A DNA stretch of 64,000 nucleotides from CAILZL01 sp050248275 (GTDB taxonomy: Bacteria; Pseudomonadota; Gammaproteobacteria; Steroidobacterales; Steroidobacteraceae). A model generated the notes under the pieces. That model saw only the letters and a program-made list of their open reading frames with translations. It searched no databases and was not told where the DNA came from. The stretch lies in NCBI GenBank assembly GCA_050248275.1, contig JBFWSR010000008.1, positions 71,298-135,297 on the forward strand, read 5' to 3'. The translations under genes and the position numbers were made by a program. This document shows positions 9,183 to 17,978 of the stretch, piece by piece. Position 1 is the stretch's first letter. The number at the start of each line of letters is the position of its first letter.

Positions 9183-10339
9183 AGTCTCGATCCGCTATCG
9201 CGCTCCTCCATGATGCGCAGGCTGTGAGCATTTTCATCGGAGAGCTTGAGCTCACGCCTGCTCTCCAGCTTGATGCGCAACCGGACCTCGTTCTTGGAAT
9301 CCGCATTACGCAAAGCCTCTTCATAGCTGATGATGCCGGACTCGTACAAATCAAACAACGCCTGATCGAAAGTCTTCATGCCCAGCCGGTTGGACTTGGA
9401 CATCACTTCCTTGATCTGCGCCACATCGCCCTTGAAGATCAGGTCGGCGATCAGCGGCGAGTGCAACATGACTTCCAGTGCCGCCACCCGGCCGACATTG
9501 CCTTCACGTGGCACTAACCGCTGCGAAATCAGTGCCTTGATATTCAGCGACAGATCCATCAGCAACTGTTCGCGGCGCTCTTCGGGGAAGAAGTTGATGA
9601 TGCGGTCCAGGGCCTGGTTGGCGCTGTTGGCATGCAGGGTGGCCAGCACCAGATGACCGGTTTCGGCAAACTGGATGGCGTACTCCATGGTGTCGCGATC
9701 ACGGATTTCGCCGATCAGGATGACATCCGGCGCCTGACGCAGCGTGTTTTTAAGCGCAGTCAGCCAATTCTCGGTATCGACAAAGACTTCGCGATGCGTG
9801 ACCACGCAACCCTTGTGGTTGTGCACGTATTCCACCGGGTCTTCGATGGTGATGATGTGACCACGGCTGTGTTCATTGCGGTAATCCACCATCGCCGCCA
9901 GCGAGGTGGATTTGCCTGAGCCGGTACCACCGACCACGATCACCAGACCACGCTTGGACATGACCACGTCCTTGAGGATGGACGGCAGCTCCATGTCTTC
10001 GATGGTGGGAATCTTGGAATTGATCAGACGCACCACGCAGCCGATCTGACCCTGCTGCACAAAGGCGCTGACGCGGAAACGGCCGATGCCCTGCGGTGCA
10101 ATGGCGAAATTGCATTCCTTGGTGGAGTCGAAATCGCGCGTCTGACGGTCATTCATGATGGCGCGCACCAGCACCGCGCTTTGCTCGGGCGTCAGGGCGC
10201 GGTCGGCCTGGGCGCGCACTTCCCCGTCCACCTTGATGGCCGGCGGAAAGCCGGCCGTGATGAACAGGTCCGAGCCCTTGCGCTCGACCATGCGCTTGAG
10301 CAGATCCTGCATCAACTTGATGGCTTGTTCGCGTTCCAT
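9179..10339 (-). CDS. pilU: Type IV pilus retraction ATPase PilU
   Basis: The 386 residues open with MVERKGSDLFITAGFPPAIKV, as in Pseudomonas PilU, and carry Walker A GGTGSGKST, Asp box ITIEDPVEYVHNHKGCVVT, Walker B LIGEIRDRDTM and His box TGHLVLATLHANSA. PilU is a hexameric cytoplasmic ATPase that assists PilT in pulling pili back during twitching. The C terminus runs about 25 residues beyond the usual end and is charged. It lies 38 bases after pilT in the same direction, with an AAGGG ribosome-binding site before the ATG. Confidence 0.93.
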   Translation of the reverse strand: MEREQAIKLMQDLLKRMVERKGSDLFITAGFPPAIKVDGEVRAQADRALTPEQSAVLVRAIMNDRQTRDFDSTKECNFAIAPQGIGRFRVSAFVQQGQIGCVVRLINSKIPTIEDMELPSILKDVVMSKRGLVIVVGGTGSGKSTSLAAMVDYRNEHSRGHIITIEDPVEYVHNHKGCVVTHREVFVDTENWLTALKNTLRQAPDVILIGEIRDRDTMEYAIQFAETGHLVLATLHANSANQALDRIINFFPEERREQLLMDLSLNIKALISQRLVPREGNVGRVAALEVMLHSPLIADLIFKGDVAQIKEVMSKSNRLGMKTFDQALFDLYESGIISYEEALRNADSKNEVRLRIKLESRRELKLSDENAHSLRIMEERDSGSRL

Positions 10340-10377
10340 GTTGGGTACCCTTTAAATCAAAACTCAGCCATCGAACA

Positions 10378-11418
10378 TCAGAAAGCGTCTTTATTCTGCG
10401 CCTTGAAGCGCGCCTCTTCCTTGCTGATGATGCCTTTCTGCAGCAATTCGGTCAGGCATTGATCCAGCGTCTGCATGCCGTCTTTCACGCCGGTCTGGAT
10501 CGCCGAATACATCTGCGCAATCTTGCCCTCGCGGATCAGATTACGAATGGCGGGCGTGCCCACCATGATTTCATGCGCGGCGACGCGGCCGCCGCCGATG
10601 CGCTTCATCAAGGTCTGCGAGATGACCGCGCGCAGCGACTCGGACAGCATGGTGCGCACCATTTCCTTTTCGGCGGCCGGGAACACGTCAACGATACGGT
10701 CGATGGTCTTGGCGGCCGAGGTGGTATGCAGGGTGCCGAACACCAGATGGCCGGTTTCGGCGGCGGTCAGCGCCAGACGGATGGTTTCCAGATCGCGCAT
10801 TTCACCCACCAGAATCACATCCGGGTCTTCACGCAGCGCCGAGCGCAGCGCTTCGGTAAAGCCCAGCGTGTCGCGATGTACTTCGCGCTGATTGATCAGC
10901 GAGCGCTTGCTTTCATGGACGAATTCAATCGGGTCTTCAATGGTCAGGATGTGATCCGGGCGATTGTCGTTGACGTAGTTGATCATCGCCGCCAAGGTGG
11001 TGGACTTGCCCGAACCGGTCGGGCCGGTCACCAGCACCAGGCCGCGCGGCTGCATCGACAGATCCTTGAAAATTTTCGGCGCATTCAGGTCGTCCAGCGA
11101 CATGATCAGCGACGGAATGGTACGGAACACCGCTCCCGAGCCGCGATTCTGGTTGAAGGCGTTGACGCGGAAACGCGCCAGCTTGGGAATTTCAAAGGAA
11201 AAGTCGGTCTCGTAGAACTCTTCGTAAGCCTTGCGCTGCTTGTCGTTCATGATGTCGTACACCATGCCGTGCACTTCCTTATGGGTGAGCGGCGGCATGT
11301 TGACCCGCTTCATGTCGCCATCGACGCGGATCATGGGCGGCACGCCTGCCGACAAGTGCAGGTCGGAAGCGTTATTCTTCACAGCAAACGCAAGCAGCTG
11401 AGCAATATCGACGGCCAT
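10378..11418 (-). CDS. pilT: Type IV pilus retraction ATPase PilT
   Basis: At 346 residues this is the standard PilT length. It begins MAVDIAQLLAFAVKNNASDL and has Walker A GPTGSGKST, Asp box LTIEDPIEFVHESKRSLINQREV, Walker B LVGEMRDLETI and the His box with FGTLHTTSAAKTIDR. The AIRNLIREGKIAQMYSAIQ segment is a PilT hallmark. It powers pilus depolymerisation at the inner membrane platform. An AGGAG site precedes the ATG. It is the first gene of a three-gene minus-strand unit and diverges from yggS, the usual gammaproteobacterial arrangement. Confidence 0.96.
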   Translation of the reverse strand: MAVDIAQLLAFAVKNNASDLHLSAGVPPMIRVDGDMKRVNMPPLTHKEVHGMVYDIMNDKQRKAYEEFYETDFSFEIPKLARFRVNAFNQNRGSGAVFRTIPSLIMSLDDLNAPKIFKDLSMQPRGLVLVTGPTGSGKSTTLAAMINYVNDNRPDHILTIEDPIEFVHESKRSLINQREVHRDTLGFTEALRSALREDPDVILVGEMRDLETIRLALTAAETGHLVFGTLHTTSAAKTIDRIVDVFPAAEKEMVRTMLSESLRAVISQTLMKRIGGGRVAAHEIMVGTPAIRNLIREGKIAQMYSAIQTGVKDGMQTLDQCLTELLQKGIISKEEARFKAQNKDAF

Positions 11419-11485
11419 TGAAGCTCCTGATTAGCAGCGGCAGAGCTGTTTGGTGCGAGACCTTGGCTGTGCCGTCGGCCAAGCC

Positions 11486-11512
11486 AGTATAACGGAGCAG
11501 TATTCGGGTCAA
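11486..11512 (-). promoter_or_regulatory. Candidate sigma-70 promoter for pilT
   Basis: On the minus strand TTGACC (11507-11512) and TATACT (11486-11491) are separated by 15 bases, about 70 bases before the pilT ATG. Both hexamers are good matches but the spacer is shorter than the optimal 17, so this is a tentative call. Confidence 0.4.
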
Positions 11513-11545
11513 TATGTTAACCGGCCCGCAGTTTTAGCCTTTTCC

Positions 11546-12238
11546 ATGACTATTGAGAACATTGCAATTCAGGGACTCGCTCAGGTCCGGAATCAGATAG
11601 CCGCTGCGACTCGCGGTTGCGGTCGTCCGGCTGGCTCGGTCAGCCTGCTGGCCGTGAGCAAGCAGCAGTCGGTCGCCGCCATGCGCGCGGTCGCAGCGGC
11701 CGGCCAGCGCGACTTTGGCGAAAGTTATCTGCAGGAAGCATTGGCCAAGATGCAGGCGCTTCAGGATCTCGATCTGTGCTGGCATTTCATCGGCCAGATG
11801 CAAAGCAACAAGACTCGACCGGTTGCCGAACATTTTCAGTGGGTGCACACCCTGGACCGGGACAAGATTGCCACTCGTCTGAATGAACAGCGTCCTCACT
11901 ATGCGCCGCCCTTGCAGGTGTGCATCCAGGTCAAGCTGGCCGATGAAGCAGGCAAAGGCGGCATCTGGCCTGAAGCCGTACCGTCGCTGGCGCAGCATGT
12001 GCTGCAGTTGCCGCGTTTGAACCTGCGTGGCCTGATGTGCATTCCGCCACCCGCAACGGAGTACGCCATGCAGCTGGCGCAGTTTCGCCGCCTGCAGGAC
12101 CTGTTGACGCAACTGAATACCGGTGGGCTGGGGCTGGACACGCTGTCGATGGGCATGAGCGGCGACTATGCTGCCGCCATTGCCGCCGGTGCGACGCTGG
12201 TGCGCATCGGCACTGCCGTGTTTGGCGCAAGGCAGTGA
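11546..12238 (+). CDS. yggS: PLP homeostasis protein YggS (PLPBP/PROSC family)
   Basis: Starting at the ATG at 11546 the protein has 230 residues, the normal YggS length. The frame is open further upstream, but those residues are unlike the family. The PLP-lysine strand is SLLAVSKQQS near residue 35. FGESYLQEALAKM, WHFIGQMQSNKTR, LRGLMCIPP and LSMGMSGDYAAAI follow in the family order. It binds pyridoxal phosphate and keeps free PLP and amino acid pools balanced; no enzymatic reaction is known. It stands divergent from pilT and upstream of proC. Confidence 0.94.
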   Translation: MTIENIAIQGLAQVRNQIAAATRGCGRPAGSVSLLAVSKQQSVAAMRAVAAAGQRDFGESYLQEALAKMQALQDLDLCWHFIGQMQSNKTRPVAEHFQWVHTLDRDKIATRLNEQRPHYAPPLQVCIQVKLADEAGKGGIWPEAVPSLAQHVLQLPRLNLRGLMCIPPPATEYAMQLAQFRRLQDLLTQLNTGGLGLDTLSMGMSGDYAAAIAAGATLVRIGTAVFGARQ

Positions 12239-12270
12239 CGGTAATAACGAATAAATGACTTGAGGACTGG

Positions 12271-13101
12271 ATGATGCTGAAAGAAACCCTGGCTTTTATC
12301 GGTGGCGGCAACATGGCGCGCAGCCTGATCGGCGGTCTCATCGCGCAGGGGCTGCCCGCCGGACAGATCGTGGTATCCGACCCGATGCAGGCACAGCGTA
12401 ACCAGCTGGCGCAGCAATACGGTGTGCAGGTCACGGCCAGCAACAGCGAAGCGGCGGCACAGGCACAGGTCATCGTCCTGGCCGTCAAGCCACAGGAACT
12501 GCGCGCGGTGGCGCAACAACTGGCCGCCAGCATCGCCGCACACCGGCCGCTGATCATTTCGGTGGCTGCCGGCATTCGCGCCAGCGATCTTCAGAGCTGG
12601 CTTGGCGGCCTGCCGGTGGTGCGCACCATGCCCAATCGCCCTGCCCTCAATGGCTGCGGCGTCACCGGCATGTATGCCAATGCCAGGGTATCGACTGCAC
12701 AACGTGAACTGGCGGAGCGCATCCTGGGCGCAGTGGGCAAGTCGGTGTGGGTAGAGCAGGAATCGCTGATTGATGCCGTCACGGCCGTTTCCGGCAGTGG
12801 CCCGGCCTACTTTTTTCTGCTGATGGAGTTACTCGAACAAGCAGGCGTGGAGCAGGGCCTGCCCGTCGAAACGGCGCGCACCTTGGCCATCGAAACGGCG
12901 TATGGCTCGGGCATGATGGCGCGCGAAGTCACAGAGCCGCCTGCCGTGCTGCGCCAGCAAGTCACTTCCAAGGGAGGCACCACGGAAGCAGCGCTGAACG
13001 TGTTTGCAGCACATGACTTGAAAGGCCTTGTCAGTCGCGCAGTGAAAGCCGCCGCCGACCGCTCGGTGGAGCTGGCCGAACAATTCGGCCGCAGCACATG
13101 A
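12271..13101 (+). CDS. proC: Pyrroline-5-carboxylate reductase
   Basis: The 276-residue enzyme has an N-terminal Rossmann motif AFIGGGNMARSLIGGL and the family signature SGSGPAYFFLLMELLEQAGVEQG, followed by VTSKGGTTEAAL. It reduces pyrroline-5-carboxylate to proline with NAD(P)H in the cytoplasm. Two ATGs in tandem (12271 and 12274) follow a GAGGA site. The second has the better spacing, so the real protein may lack the first methionine. It sits 32 bases downstream of yggS and 74 bases before yggT, the common order in this class. Confidence 0.96.
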   Translation: MMLKETLAFIGGGNMARSLIGGLIAQGLPAGQIVVSDPMQAQRNQLAQQYGVQVTASNSEAAAQAQVIVLAVKPQELRAVAQQLAASIAAHRPLIISVAAGIRASDLQSWLGGLPVVRTMPNRPALNGCGVTGMYANARVSTAQRELAERILGAVGKSVWVEQESLIDAVTAVSGSGPAYFFLLMELLEQAGVEQGLPVETARTLAIETAYGSGMMAREVTEPPAVLRQQVTSKGGTTEAALNVFAAHDLKGLVSRAVKAAADRSVELAEQFGRST

Positions 13102-13175
13102 TTCGCCGCAACTATCATCCGCTTGCAATGCTGACGTAACATGACCGACAGGCGCGACACAACGAGCACGAATAC

Positions 13176-13706
13176 ATGGCTGCACTCATTTTCATTGTCA
13201 GAACCCTGCTGAGCCTGCTGGTCACGGTATTCCTGTTGCGCTTTTTGCTGCCGGTGTGTCGGGCTGATGCCCGTAACCCCCTGTCGCAGGCGGTTATCAA
13301 ACTGACCAATCCCCTGGTACTGCCCTTGCGGCGCGTCTTGCCGCCGATCAAGCGCGTGGATACTGCTTCGCTGGTGGCCCTGCTGCTGGTGCAATTGGCG
13401 GCCACCGCACTGATCTGGTTATTGAGCGGCTATGGTTTGAGCGCACCGGTTGCGTTGCTTTATGAAGCCGTACGCGAACTGTTGTCGCTGGTGCTGCGTT
13501 TCTATTTCTTCATTATCCTGATCTATGCACTGCTCAGTTGGGTTGCGCCCGGCACCTACAGCCCTGCCGCCAGTGTTCTGAACAGCCTGTGCACACCCAT
13601 CCTGCGTCCGTTCCAGCGTCTGATACCGCCCATCGTCGGAATCGATCTATCGGCTTTGTTTGCCCTGATTGCCATCCAGGCCTTGCAGATCCTGCTGAGC
13701 TTATGA
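13176..13706 (+). CDS. yggT: YggT family membrane protein
   Basis: The 176 residues contain two copies of the YGGT unit. Each has a hydrophobic helix followed by a conserved segment: NPLSQAVIKLTNPLVLPLRRVLPP near residue 35, and a matching LNSLCTPILRPFQRLIPPIVGIDLSAL near residue 130. Four membrane helices are expected in the inner membrane. The role is not settled; family members have been tied to osmotic tolerance and to positioning of membrane proteins. Its stop overlaps the yggU start (ATGA at 13703-13706). Confidence 0.92.
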   Translation: MAALIFIVRTLLSLLVTVFLLRFLLPVCRADARNPLSQAVIKLTNPLVLPLRRVLPPIKRVDTASLVALLLVQLAATALIWLLSGYGLSAPVALLYEAVRELLSLVLRFYFFIILIYALLSWVAPGTYSPAASVLNSLCTPILRPFQRLIPPIVGIDLSALFALIAIQALQILLSL

Positions 13707-14008
13707 ACTGGTTCCGGTGGGATGGCGCCGACCTGATCCTGCAGCTGAAAATCCAGCCGGGCGCCCGCCGCAGCGAGTTTGCCGGCCTGCACGGCGAACG
13801 GCTCAAGCTGCGGATTCACGCAGCAGCAGTGGCAGGCCGGGCCAATGCCGAGCTGCAGGCATTTTTATGCACCACCTTCGCCACCGGCAAGTCGAACATC
13901 CATATCGAACAGGGCGAACTGGGGCGCATAAAATGCGTGCGCATCCAAACGCCGCGCAAGTTACCAGACGAATTGAGCGCACTGGGCCTCTCGGCGCCGT
14001 CGAGCTGA
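13703..14008 (+). CDS. yggU: DUF167 family protein YggU
   Basis: From the ATG at 13703 the product is 101 residues, the typical family size. It contains LQLKIQPGARRSEFAGLHGERLKLRIHAAAVAGRANAELQAFL, matching the conserved DUF167 pattern with its AxxGxANxxL core. The function is unknown. It is translationally coupled to yggT by a four-base overlap, which fixes the start; the longer open frame upstream lies wholly inside yggT. Confidence 0.9.
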   Translation: MNWFRWDGADLILQLKIQPGARRSEFAGLHGERLKLRIHAAAVAGRANAELQAFLCTTFATGKSNIHIEQGELGRIKCVRIQTPRKLPDELSALGLSAPSS

Positions 14009-14137
14009 GTGCAACCTGCACACGAGTTGCAGACGCCCCGGATAATTGGTCTATAGTGTGCACAGGTACAAAAGATACACAGTGCTGCGCGCACAGCACC
14101 TGACGCGCGGACTGTCCGTCAATCAAGGGCATTGAAA

Positions 14138-14620
14138 ATGAAAAATAAACTCCTCTGCAGCAGCCTGTTGGCACTTACTCTGGGCATGCTTGCCGCCTGC
14201 AATCGCCAGCCTTCGGCGGATATCCAGCCCGCGCAAACCAGCGATGAATCGTTCAAGGTCGCCGGCGATTACGAAATGCATTACAACGCCGTGCGGAGCG
14301 ACCAACTGACTGCGGACGTCGCCCGTGCCTACGGCATCGAACGCAGCAAAAACAAGGTATTGCTGAATATTTCCGTATTGCACAAAAGTCCAGATGGCAC
14401 GACGCCCAGTGACGCGGAAATCGCCGTGATTGCACGAAATTTGAACGGCCAGTTGAAAGACGTGCAATTACGCCGCATCGCTGAAAACACCGCCACTTAC
14501 TATATTGCCGAGGTGTCTTTCAGCGGCGCTGAGACCCTGGTGTTTGAAATCAAGGCCACGCCGGCCGGATCGACAATACCGATCGAAGCAACGCTGACAC
14601 GTGAGTTTTTTGCGGACTGA
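14138..14620 (+). CDS. DUF4426-like lipoprotein
   Basis: The 160-residue product begins with a lipoprotein signal peptide: MKNKLLCSS, a hydrophobic stretch, then the lipobox GMLAAC with the lipidated cysteine near residue 22. The mature part is about 138 residues with GDYEMHYNAVRSDQLTADVARAYGIERSKNKVLLNISV, which matches the DUF4426 pattern, a family often found just after yggT-yggU. A periplasmic outer-membrane anchor is expected; the function is unknown. The ATG at 14138 follows AAGGGC at a good distance and is preferred over a TTG six bases upstream. Confidence 0.8.
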   Translation: MKNKLLCSSLLALTLGMLAACNRQPSADIQPAQTSDESFKVAGDYEMHYNAVRSDQLTADVARAYGIERSKNKVLLNISVLHKSPDGTTPSDAEIAVIARNLNGQLKDVQLRRIAENTATYYIAEVSFSGAETLVFEIKATPAGSTIPIEATLTREFFAD

Positions 14621-14673
14621 CAAGAAAAAATCCTGTCGGCGGAGCAGTGACGAAGCAAATGACGGCAATTCAC

Positions 14674-14704
14674 GGTGTAAAAACTGCCGGACAGTTTTTA
14701 CACC
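14674..14704. terminator. 13-bp perfect stem-loop terminator
   Basis: GGTGTAAAAACTG (14674-14686) and CAGTTTTTACACC (14692-14704) form a perfect 13-bp stem around a CCGGA loop. Each arm carries a run of five T or A, so it can act in both directions. It closes the yggS-to-DUF4426 unit and separates it from the HU gene. Confidence 0.65.
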
Positions 14705-14794
14705 AGCAAATATTGTGTTATTTTCCCGCGCGGCTTTGACCCGATACCATCTCTGAGCATTACGAACGATACTCAATAATCAGGAGCGAACCAC

Positions 14795-15106
14795 ATGGCA
14801 AAGAAGAACGCGGCACCGACCAAGTCTGAAATTCTCGCCCATATCGCCAAGGACACCGAGCTGAGCAAAAAGCAAGTCAGCGAAGTGTTCGATTCTCTGA
14901 ATGCGATCATCAAGAAGAGCCTGCGCGGCGCGGGCGTATTCACCGTCCCCGGCTTGCTGAAGCTGAAGGTAGTGAAGAAACCAGCCACCAAGGCACGTCA
15001 GGGCATCAACCCGTTCACCGGCGAGCAGACCACCTTCAAGGCCAAACCGGCCAGCAAGAAGGTTCGCGCCGCTGCATTGAAGTCACTGAAAGAAATGGTG
15101 AACTGA
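14795..15106 (+). CDS. HU-family nucleoid-associated DNA-binding protein
   Basis: The 103-residue protein of the HU/IHF family has TKSEILAHIAKDTELSKKQVSEVFDSL in the helical body, then the beta-arm region VFTVPGLLKLKVVKKPATKARQGINPFTGEQ with the RxGxNPxTGE motif and intercalating proline. A lysine-rich N terminus adds about 8 residues compared with E. coli HU, and the tail is basic. It bends and compacts DNA as a dimer. AGGAG lies 9 bases before the ATG. The gene stands alone between two terminators, as expected for an abundant, independently expressed protein. Confidence 0.93.
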   Translation: MAKKNAAPTKSEILAHIAKDTELSKKQVSEVFDSLNAIIKKSLRGAGVFTVPGLLKLKVVKKPATKARQGINPFTGEQTTFKAKPASKKVRAAALKSLKEMVN

Positions 15107-15135
15107 TTCACCAGTACCGTTTTTGACGGTAGCAG

Positions 15136-15170
15136 AAACGGCCCGGGACACATGGTTTCGGGCCGTTTTT
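15136..15170 (+). terminator. Rho-independent terminator of the HU gene
   Basis: AAACGGCCCG (15136-15145) pairs perfectly with CGGGCCGTTT (15159-15168) and is followed by a T-run to 15170, 30 bases after the HU stop codon. It has the textbook form. Confidence 0.9.
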
Positions 15171-15196
15171 ATTTGCGTTGAAATGGCACAGCCGGC

Positions 15197-15823
15197 TTAC
15201 TGCTGCAGCCAGAGACGCACCAGCTCACGCAGCTCGATCAGGCGGCCATGAAAAAAATGGCCTGCGCCGGGCATCACTCGAATTTCCGGCTGCACTGGCA
15301 GCGCTTTTGCCCAGTCCAGCACCATGCTGGCCGGAATCACCTCGTCGGCATCGCCTTGAATCAGCAACCAGGGACAGGACGGCAACTTTACTGGTGGCGC
15401 TTCACGCGCGACTGCGGGCGCCACTGTGATCAACCTCGCCGTCGACGTGCGCAGGGCAGCACGCAAGGCCACACCGCCGCCAAATGAAAAACCCGCGAGC
15501 CACAGAGGAAGATTCGGCCAACGGCCATGAGCCCAGGCAATCACGGCCAGCGCATCATCGGTCTCGCCTATGCCATCCGCGTAGCTGCCGGCGCTGTGGC
15601 CCACCCCCCGATAATTGAAACGCACAGTAGGTACGCCGCATTCGTTGCAGGCCCGCGCCAGGGTATGCACGACCTTGTTGGTCATGGTGCCGCCCTGCAG
15701 AGGATGGGGATGACAGATCACGGCGAACGCTGCCGGCGCGACATCGACCGGCTCTTCAATAATCGCCTGCAACCCGCCACAGGGACCGGGGATCTCGATT
15801 GATTGTGGCGGCTGCGAAACCAT
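15197..15823 (-). CDS. Alpha/beta hydrolase (dienelactone-hydrolase/YqiA-like)
   Basis: From the ATG at 15823 the product is 208 residues; CCGGAGATCGCATTC before it supplies a good GGAGA site, which decides against the longer frame. Motifs are ICHPHPLQGGTMTNKVVHTLARA near residue 35, FNYRGVGHSAG, the nucleophile elbow AGFSFGGGVAL with serine near 105, IQGDADEVIP with the acid, and GAGHFFHGRL with the histidine. This is the small cytosolic hydrolase type annotated COG2945. The substrate is unknown. It lies downstream of htpG in the same direction. Confidence 0.87.
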   Translation of the reverse strand: MVSQPPQSIEIPGPCGGLQAIIEEPVDVAPAAFAVICHPHPLQGGTMTNKVVHTLARACNECGVPTVRFNYRGVGHSAGSYADGIGETDDALAVIAWAHGRWPNLPLWLAGFSFGGGVALRAALRTSTARLITVAPAVAREAPPVKLPSCPWLLIQGDADEVIPASMVLDWAKALPVQPEIRVMPGAGHFFHGRLIELRELVRLWLQQ

Positions 15824-15928
15824 GAATGCGATCTCCGGAATGCTTGTAAATATTTTACCGAGCTTAGTCCGGGAAATGGCAGGCCTCCAGAAGTTTGTGC
15901 CGCCATCAAGCAAAAGTCCCAACTGATA

Positions 15929-15967
15929 CATGATGATCACGCATCCAGGTCTTGCGTGATCATCATG
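15929..15967. repeat. Perfect 15-bp inverted repeat between htpG and the hydrolase gene
   Basis: CATGATGATCACGCA (15929-15943) and TGCGTGATCATCATG (15953-15967) are exact reverse complements around a 9-base loop. It starts 26 bases beyond the htpG stop and lies before the hydrolase start. No T-run follows on the minus strand, so it may protect the htpG 3' end or attenuate read-through. Confidence 0.6.
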
Positions 15968-15992
15968 TCAACAGCACAAACCCTTTTTGAGT

Positions 15993-17888
15993 CTAGCGCT
16001 GCGCCAACAGCAGCCGGTTCAGGCGCTGCACGAACGCAGTTGGTTCGGGCAATTGCACACCATCCGCAAGCATCGCCTGTTCGTGCAACAGCGTCGCCAG
16101 ATCAGTGAATTCCTCGCCATCGGGCAGCTGCGCCAGACGCTTGAGCAGAGGATGCGCCGGATTGATTTCCAGGGTTGGCCTGGTCGCGGGCAGCTTCTGT
16201 CCCGCCGCTTCCATGATGCGGCGCATCTGTGGGCTCAAGTCATGCTCGCCGGTCACCAGCACTGCCGGCGAATCACTCAGACGGGTGGTGACGCGCACGG
16301 CTGCAAGCTGTTCGCTCAACAGTTTCTGGATGCGTGCCGTCAATTCTTCACTGCCCTTGGCCAGCGCCTCGCGCGCTTCTTTATCTTCACTGTTTTCCAC
16401 CGCAGACAGATCAAGGTCGCCACGCGCGACATTGCGCAACTGCTTGCCCTCGAATTCGCGCAGGTGTTCCATCAACCACTCATCGACGCGATCACTCAGC
16501 AACAATACTTCAATGCCCTTCTGCTTGAGCACTTCCAGGTGCGGGCTGGAGCGCGCGGCGGTAAAGCTGTCCGCGATCACGAAATAAATCTTGTCCTGGC
16601 CGGACTTCATGCGCGCTACATAGTCTTCCAGCGATACGTTCTGTTCAGGCTGACCAGAATGGGTGCTGGCGAAACGCAGCAGTTTGGCGATGCGTTCGCG
16701 ATTGGCGAAATCCTCACCCGGACCTTCCTTGAGCACGCTGCCGAATTCCTTCCAGAATGTGGCATATTTTTCCGTATCTTCCTTGGCCAGTTTGGCCAGC
16801 ATGTCGAGCACGCGGCGCGTCAGAGCGGTACGCATGGCGTCAATGGATTCATCATGCTGCAACAGCTCGCGCGACACATTCAGGGGCAGGTCTGCCGAAT
16901 CCACCACACCCTTGATGAAGCGCAGATAGAGCGGCAGGAACTGCTCGGCGTCGTCCATGATGAACACACGGCGGACATACAGCTTGACGCCACGCGCTGC
17001 ATCGCGCTGATACAAGTCAAACGGCGCATGCGCCGGCACGTACAACAGGCTGGTGTATTCCTTGGCGCCTTCCACCTTGTTGTGCTGCCAGGCCAGGGGC
17101 TCCTCATAATCGTGAGTCACATGCTTGTAGAACTCCCTGTATTCCTCATCCTTGATGTCAGCGCGGGTGCGCGTCCACAACGCCTGTGCATGATTCACTG
17201 CTTCAAATTCCGTGCTGTCCTTGTCAGCCTTCTTCATGCGTACCGGAAAGGCAATGTGATCCGAATAGCGGCGCACCAGAGCACGAACGCGATAATCCTC
17301 GGCAAATTCGTATTCACCCTCCTTCAAATGCAGCACGATGCGCGTACCACGTTCCGGCAGCAGCAGGGTTTCAATGTTGAAATCGCCTTCGGCACGCGAG
17401 TCCCAATGCACGCCTTCCTCAGGCGCCGCGCCTGCCTTGCGCGTGAATACTTCAACATGGTCAGCCACGATAAATGAAGAATAGAAGCCGACGCCAAACT
17501 GACCGATCAGCTGCGCGTCTTTTTTCTGGTCACCGGTCATACGCCCCAGAAATTCGGCGGTACCGGAACGAGCAATGGTGCCCAGGTGTTCGATGGCTTC
17601 CTGGCGCGTCATGCCGATGCCGTTGTCAATAATGCTGATGGTGTGCGCCTTGTCGTCCAGCTCGATGCGGATGCCAAGCTCGCTGTCGTTACTCAGCAAG
17701 GCAGGATTGGCCAGCGATTCAAAGCGCAACTTGTCGCAGGCATCGGAGGCATTCGAAATCAGTTCGCGCAGGAAAATCTCCTTGTGCGAATACAGCGAAT
17801 GAATCATCAGCTTGAGCAGCTGCTTGACCTCGGCCTGAAAACCGAGCGTTTCCTTGGTTCCGGGTTCACTGGAAGCAGATGTCGACAT
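15993..17888 (-). CDS. htpG: Molecular chaperone HtpG (Hsp90)
   Basis: The 631-residue protein has the GHKL ATPase motifs ELISNASDACDKLR, DNGIGM and GQFGVGFYSSF in the first 130 residues, then the middle and C-terminal dimerisation domains ending RLLLAQR. It is the cytosolic bacterial Hsp90, refolding clients with DnaK. The start at 17888 has AGGGT seven bases upstream; the frame is open further but lacks a better site. A clear sigma-32-type promoter lies about 100 bases upstream. Confidence 0.97.
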   Translation of the reverse strand: MSTSASSEPGTKETLGFQAEVKQLLKLMIHSLYSHKEIFLRELISNASDACDKLRFESLANPALLSNDSELGIRIELDDKAHTISIIDNGIGMTRQEAIEHLGTIARSGTAEFLGRMTGDQKKDAQLIGQFGVGFYSSFIVADHVEVFTRKAGAAPEEGVHWDSRAEGDFNIETLLLPERGTRIVLHLKEGEYEFAEDYRVRALVRRYSDHIAFPVRMKKADKDSTEFEAVNHAQALWTRTRADIKDEEYREFYKHVTHDYEEPLAWQHNKVEGAKEYTSLLYVPAHAPFDLYQRDAARGVKLYVRRVFIMDDAEQFLPLYLRFIKGVVDSADLPLNVSRELLQHDESIDAMRTALTRRVLDMLAKLAKEDTEKYATFWKEFGSVLKEGPGEDFANRERIAKLLRFASTHSGQPEQNVSLEDYVARMKSGQDKIYFVIADSFTAARSSPHLEVLKQKGIEVLLLSDRVDEWLMEHLREFEGKQLRNVARGDLDLSAVENSEDKEAREALAKGSEELTARIQKLLSEQLAAVRVTTRLSDSPAVLVTGEHDLSPQMRRIMEAAGQKLPATRPTLEINPAHPLLKRLAQLPDGEEFTDLATLLHEQAMLADGVQLPEPTAFVQRLNRLLLAQR

Positions 17889-17978
17889 GGTCATACCCTG
17901 TGAGGAATTGGCAATACGGCAGCCACGCACAGTGCTCGGCGTCATCGCCGATACCGCATGGCCAGAATAAGGAATGCC

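Noticed and set aside
8163..9227. Long plus-strand frames over the pilus ATPase genes, also at 10459-11421
   Set aside because: They mirror the codon structure of the ATPases and contain repeated His, Gly and Gln patterns without motifs.
11461..11495. CTTGGC/GCCAAG inverted repeat between pilT and yggS as an operator
   Set aside because: The arms are only 6 bp and the sequence is not a known regulator site, so it was not called.
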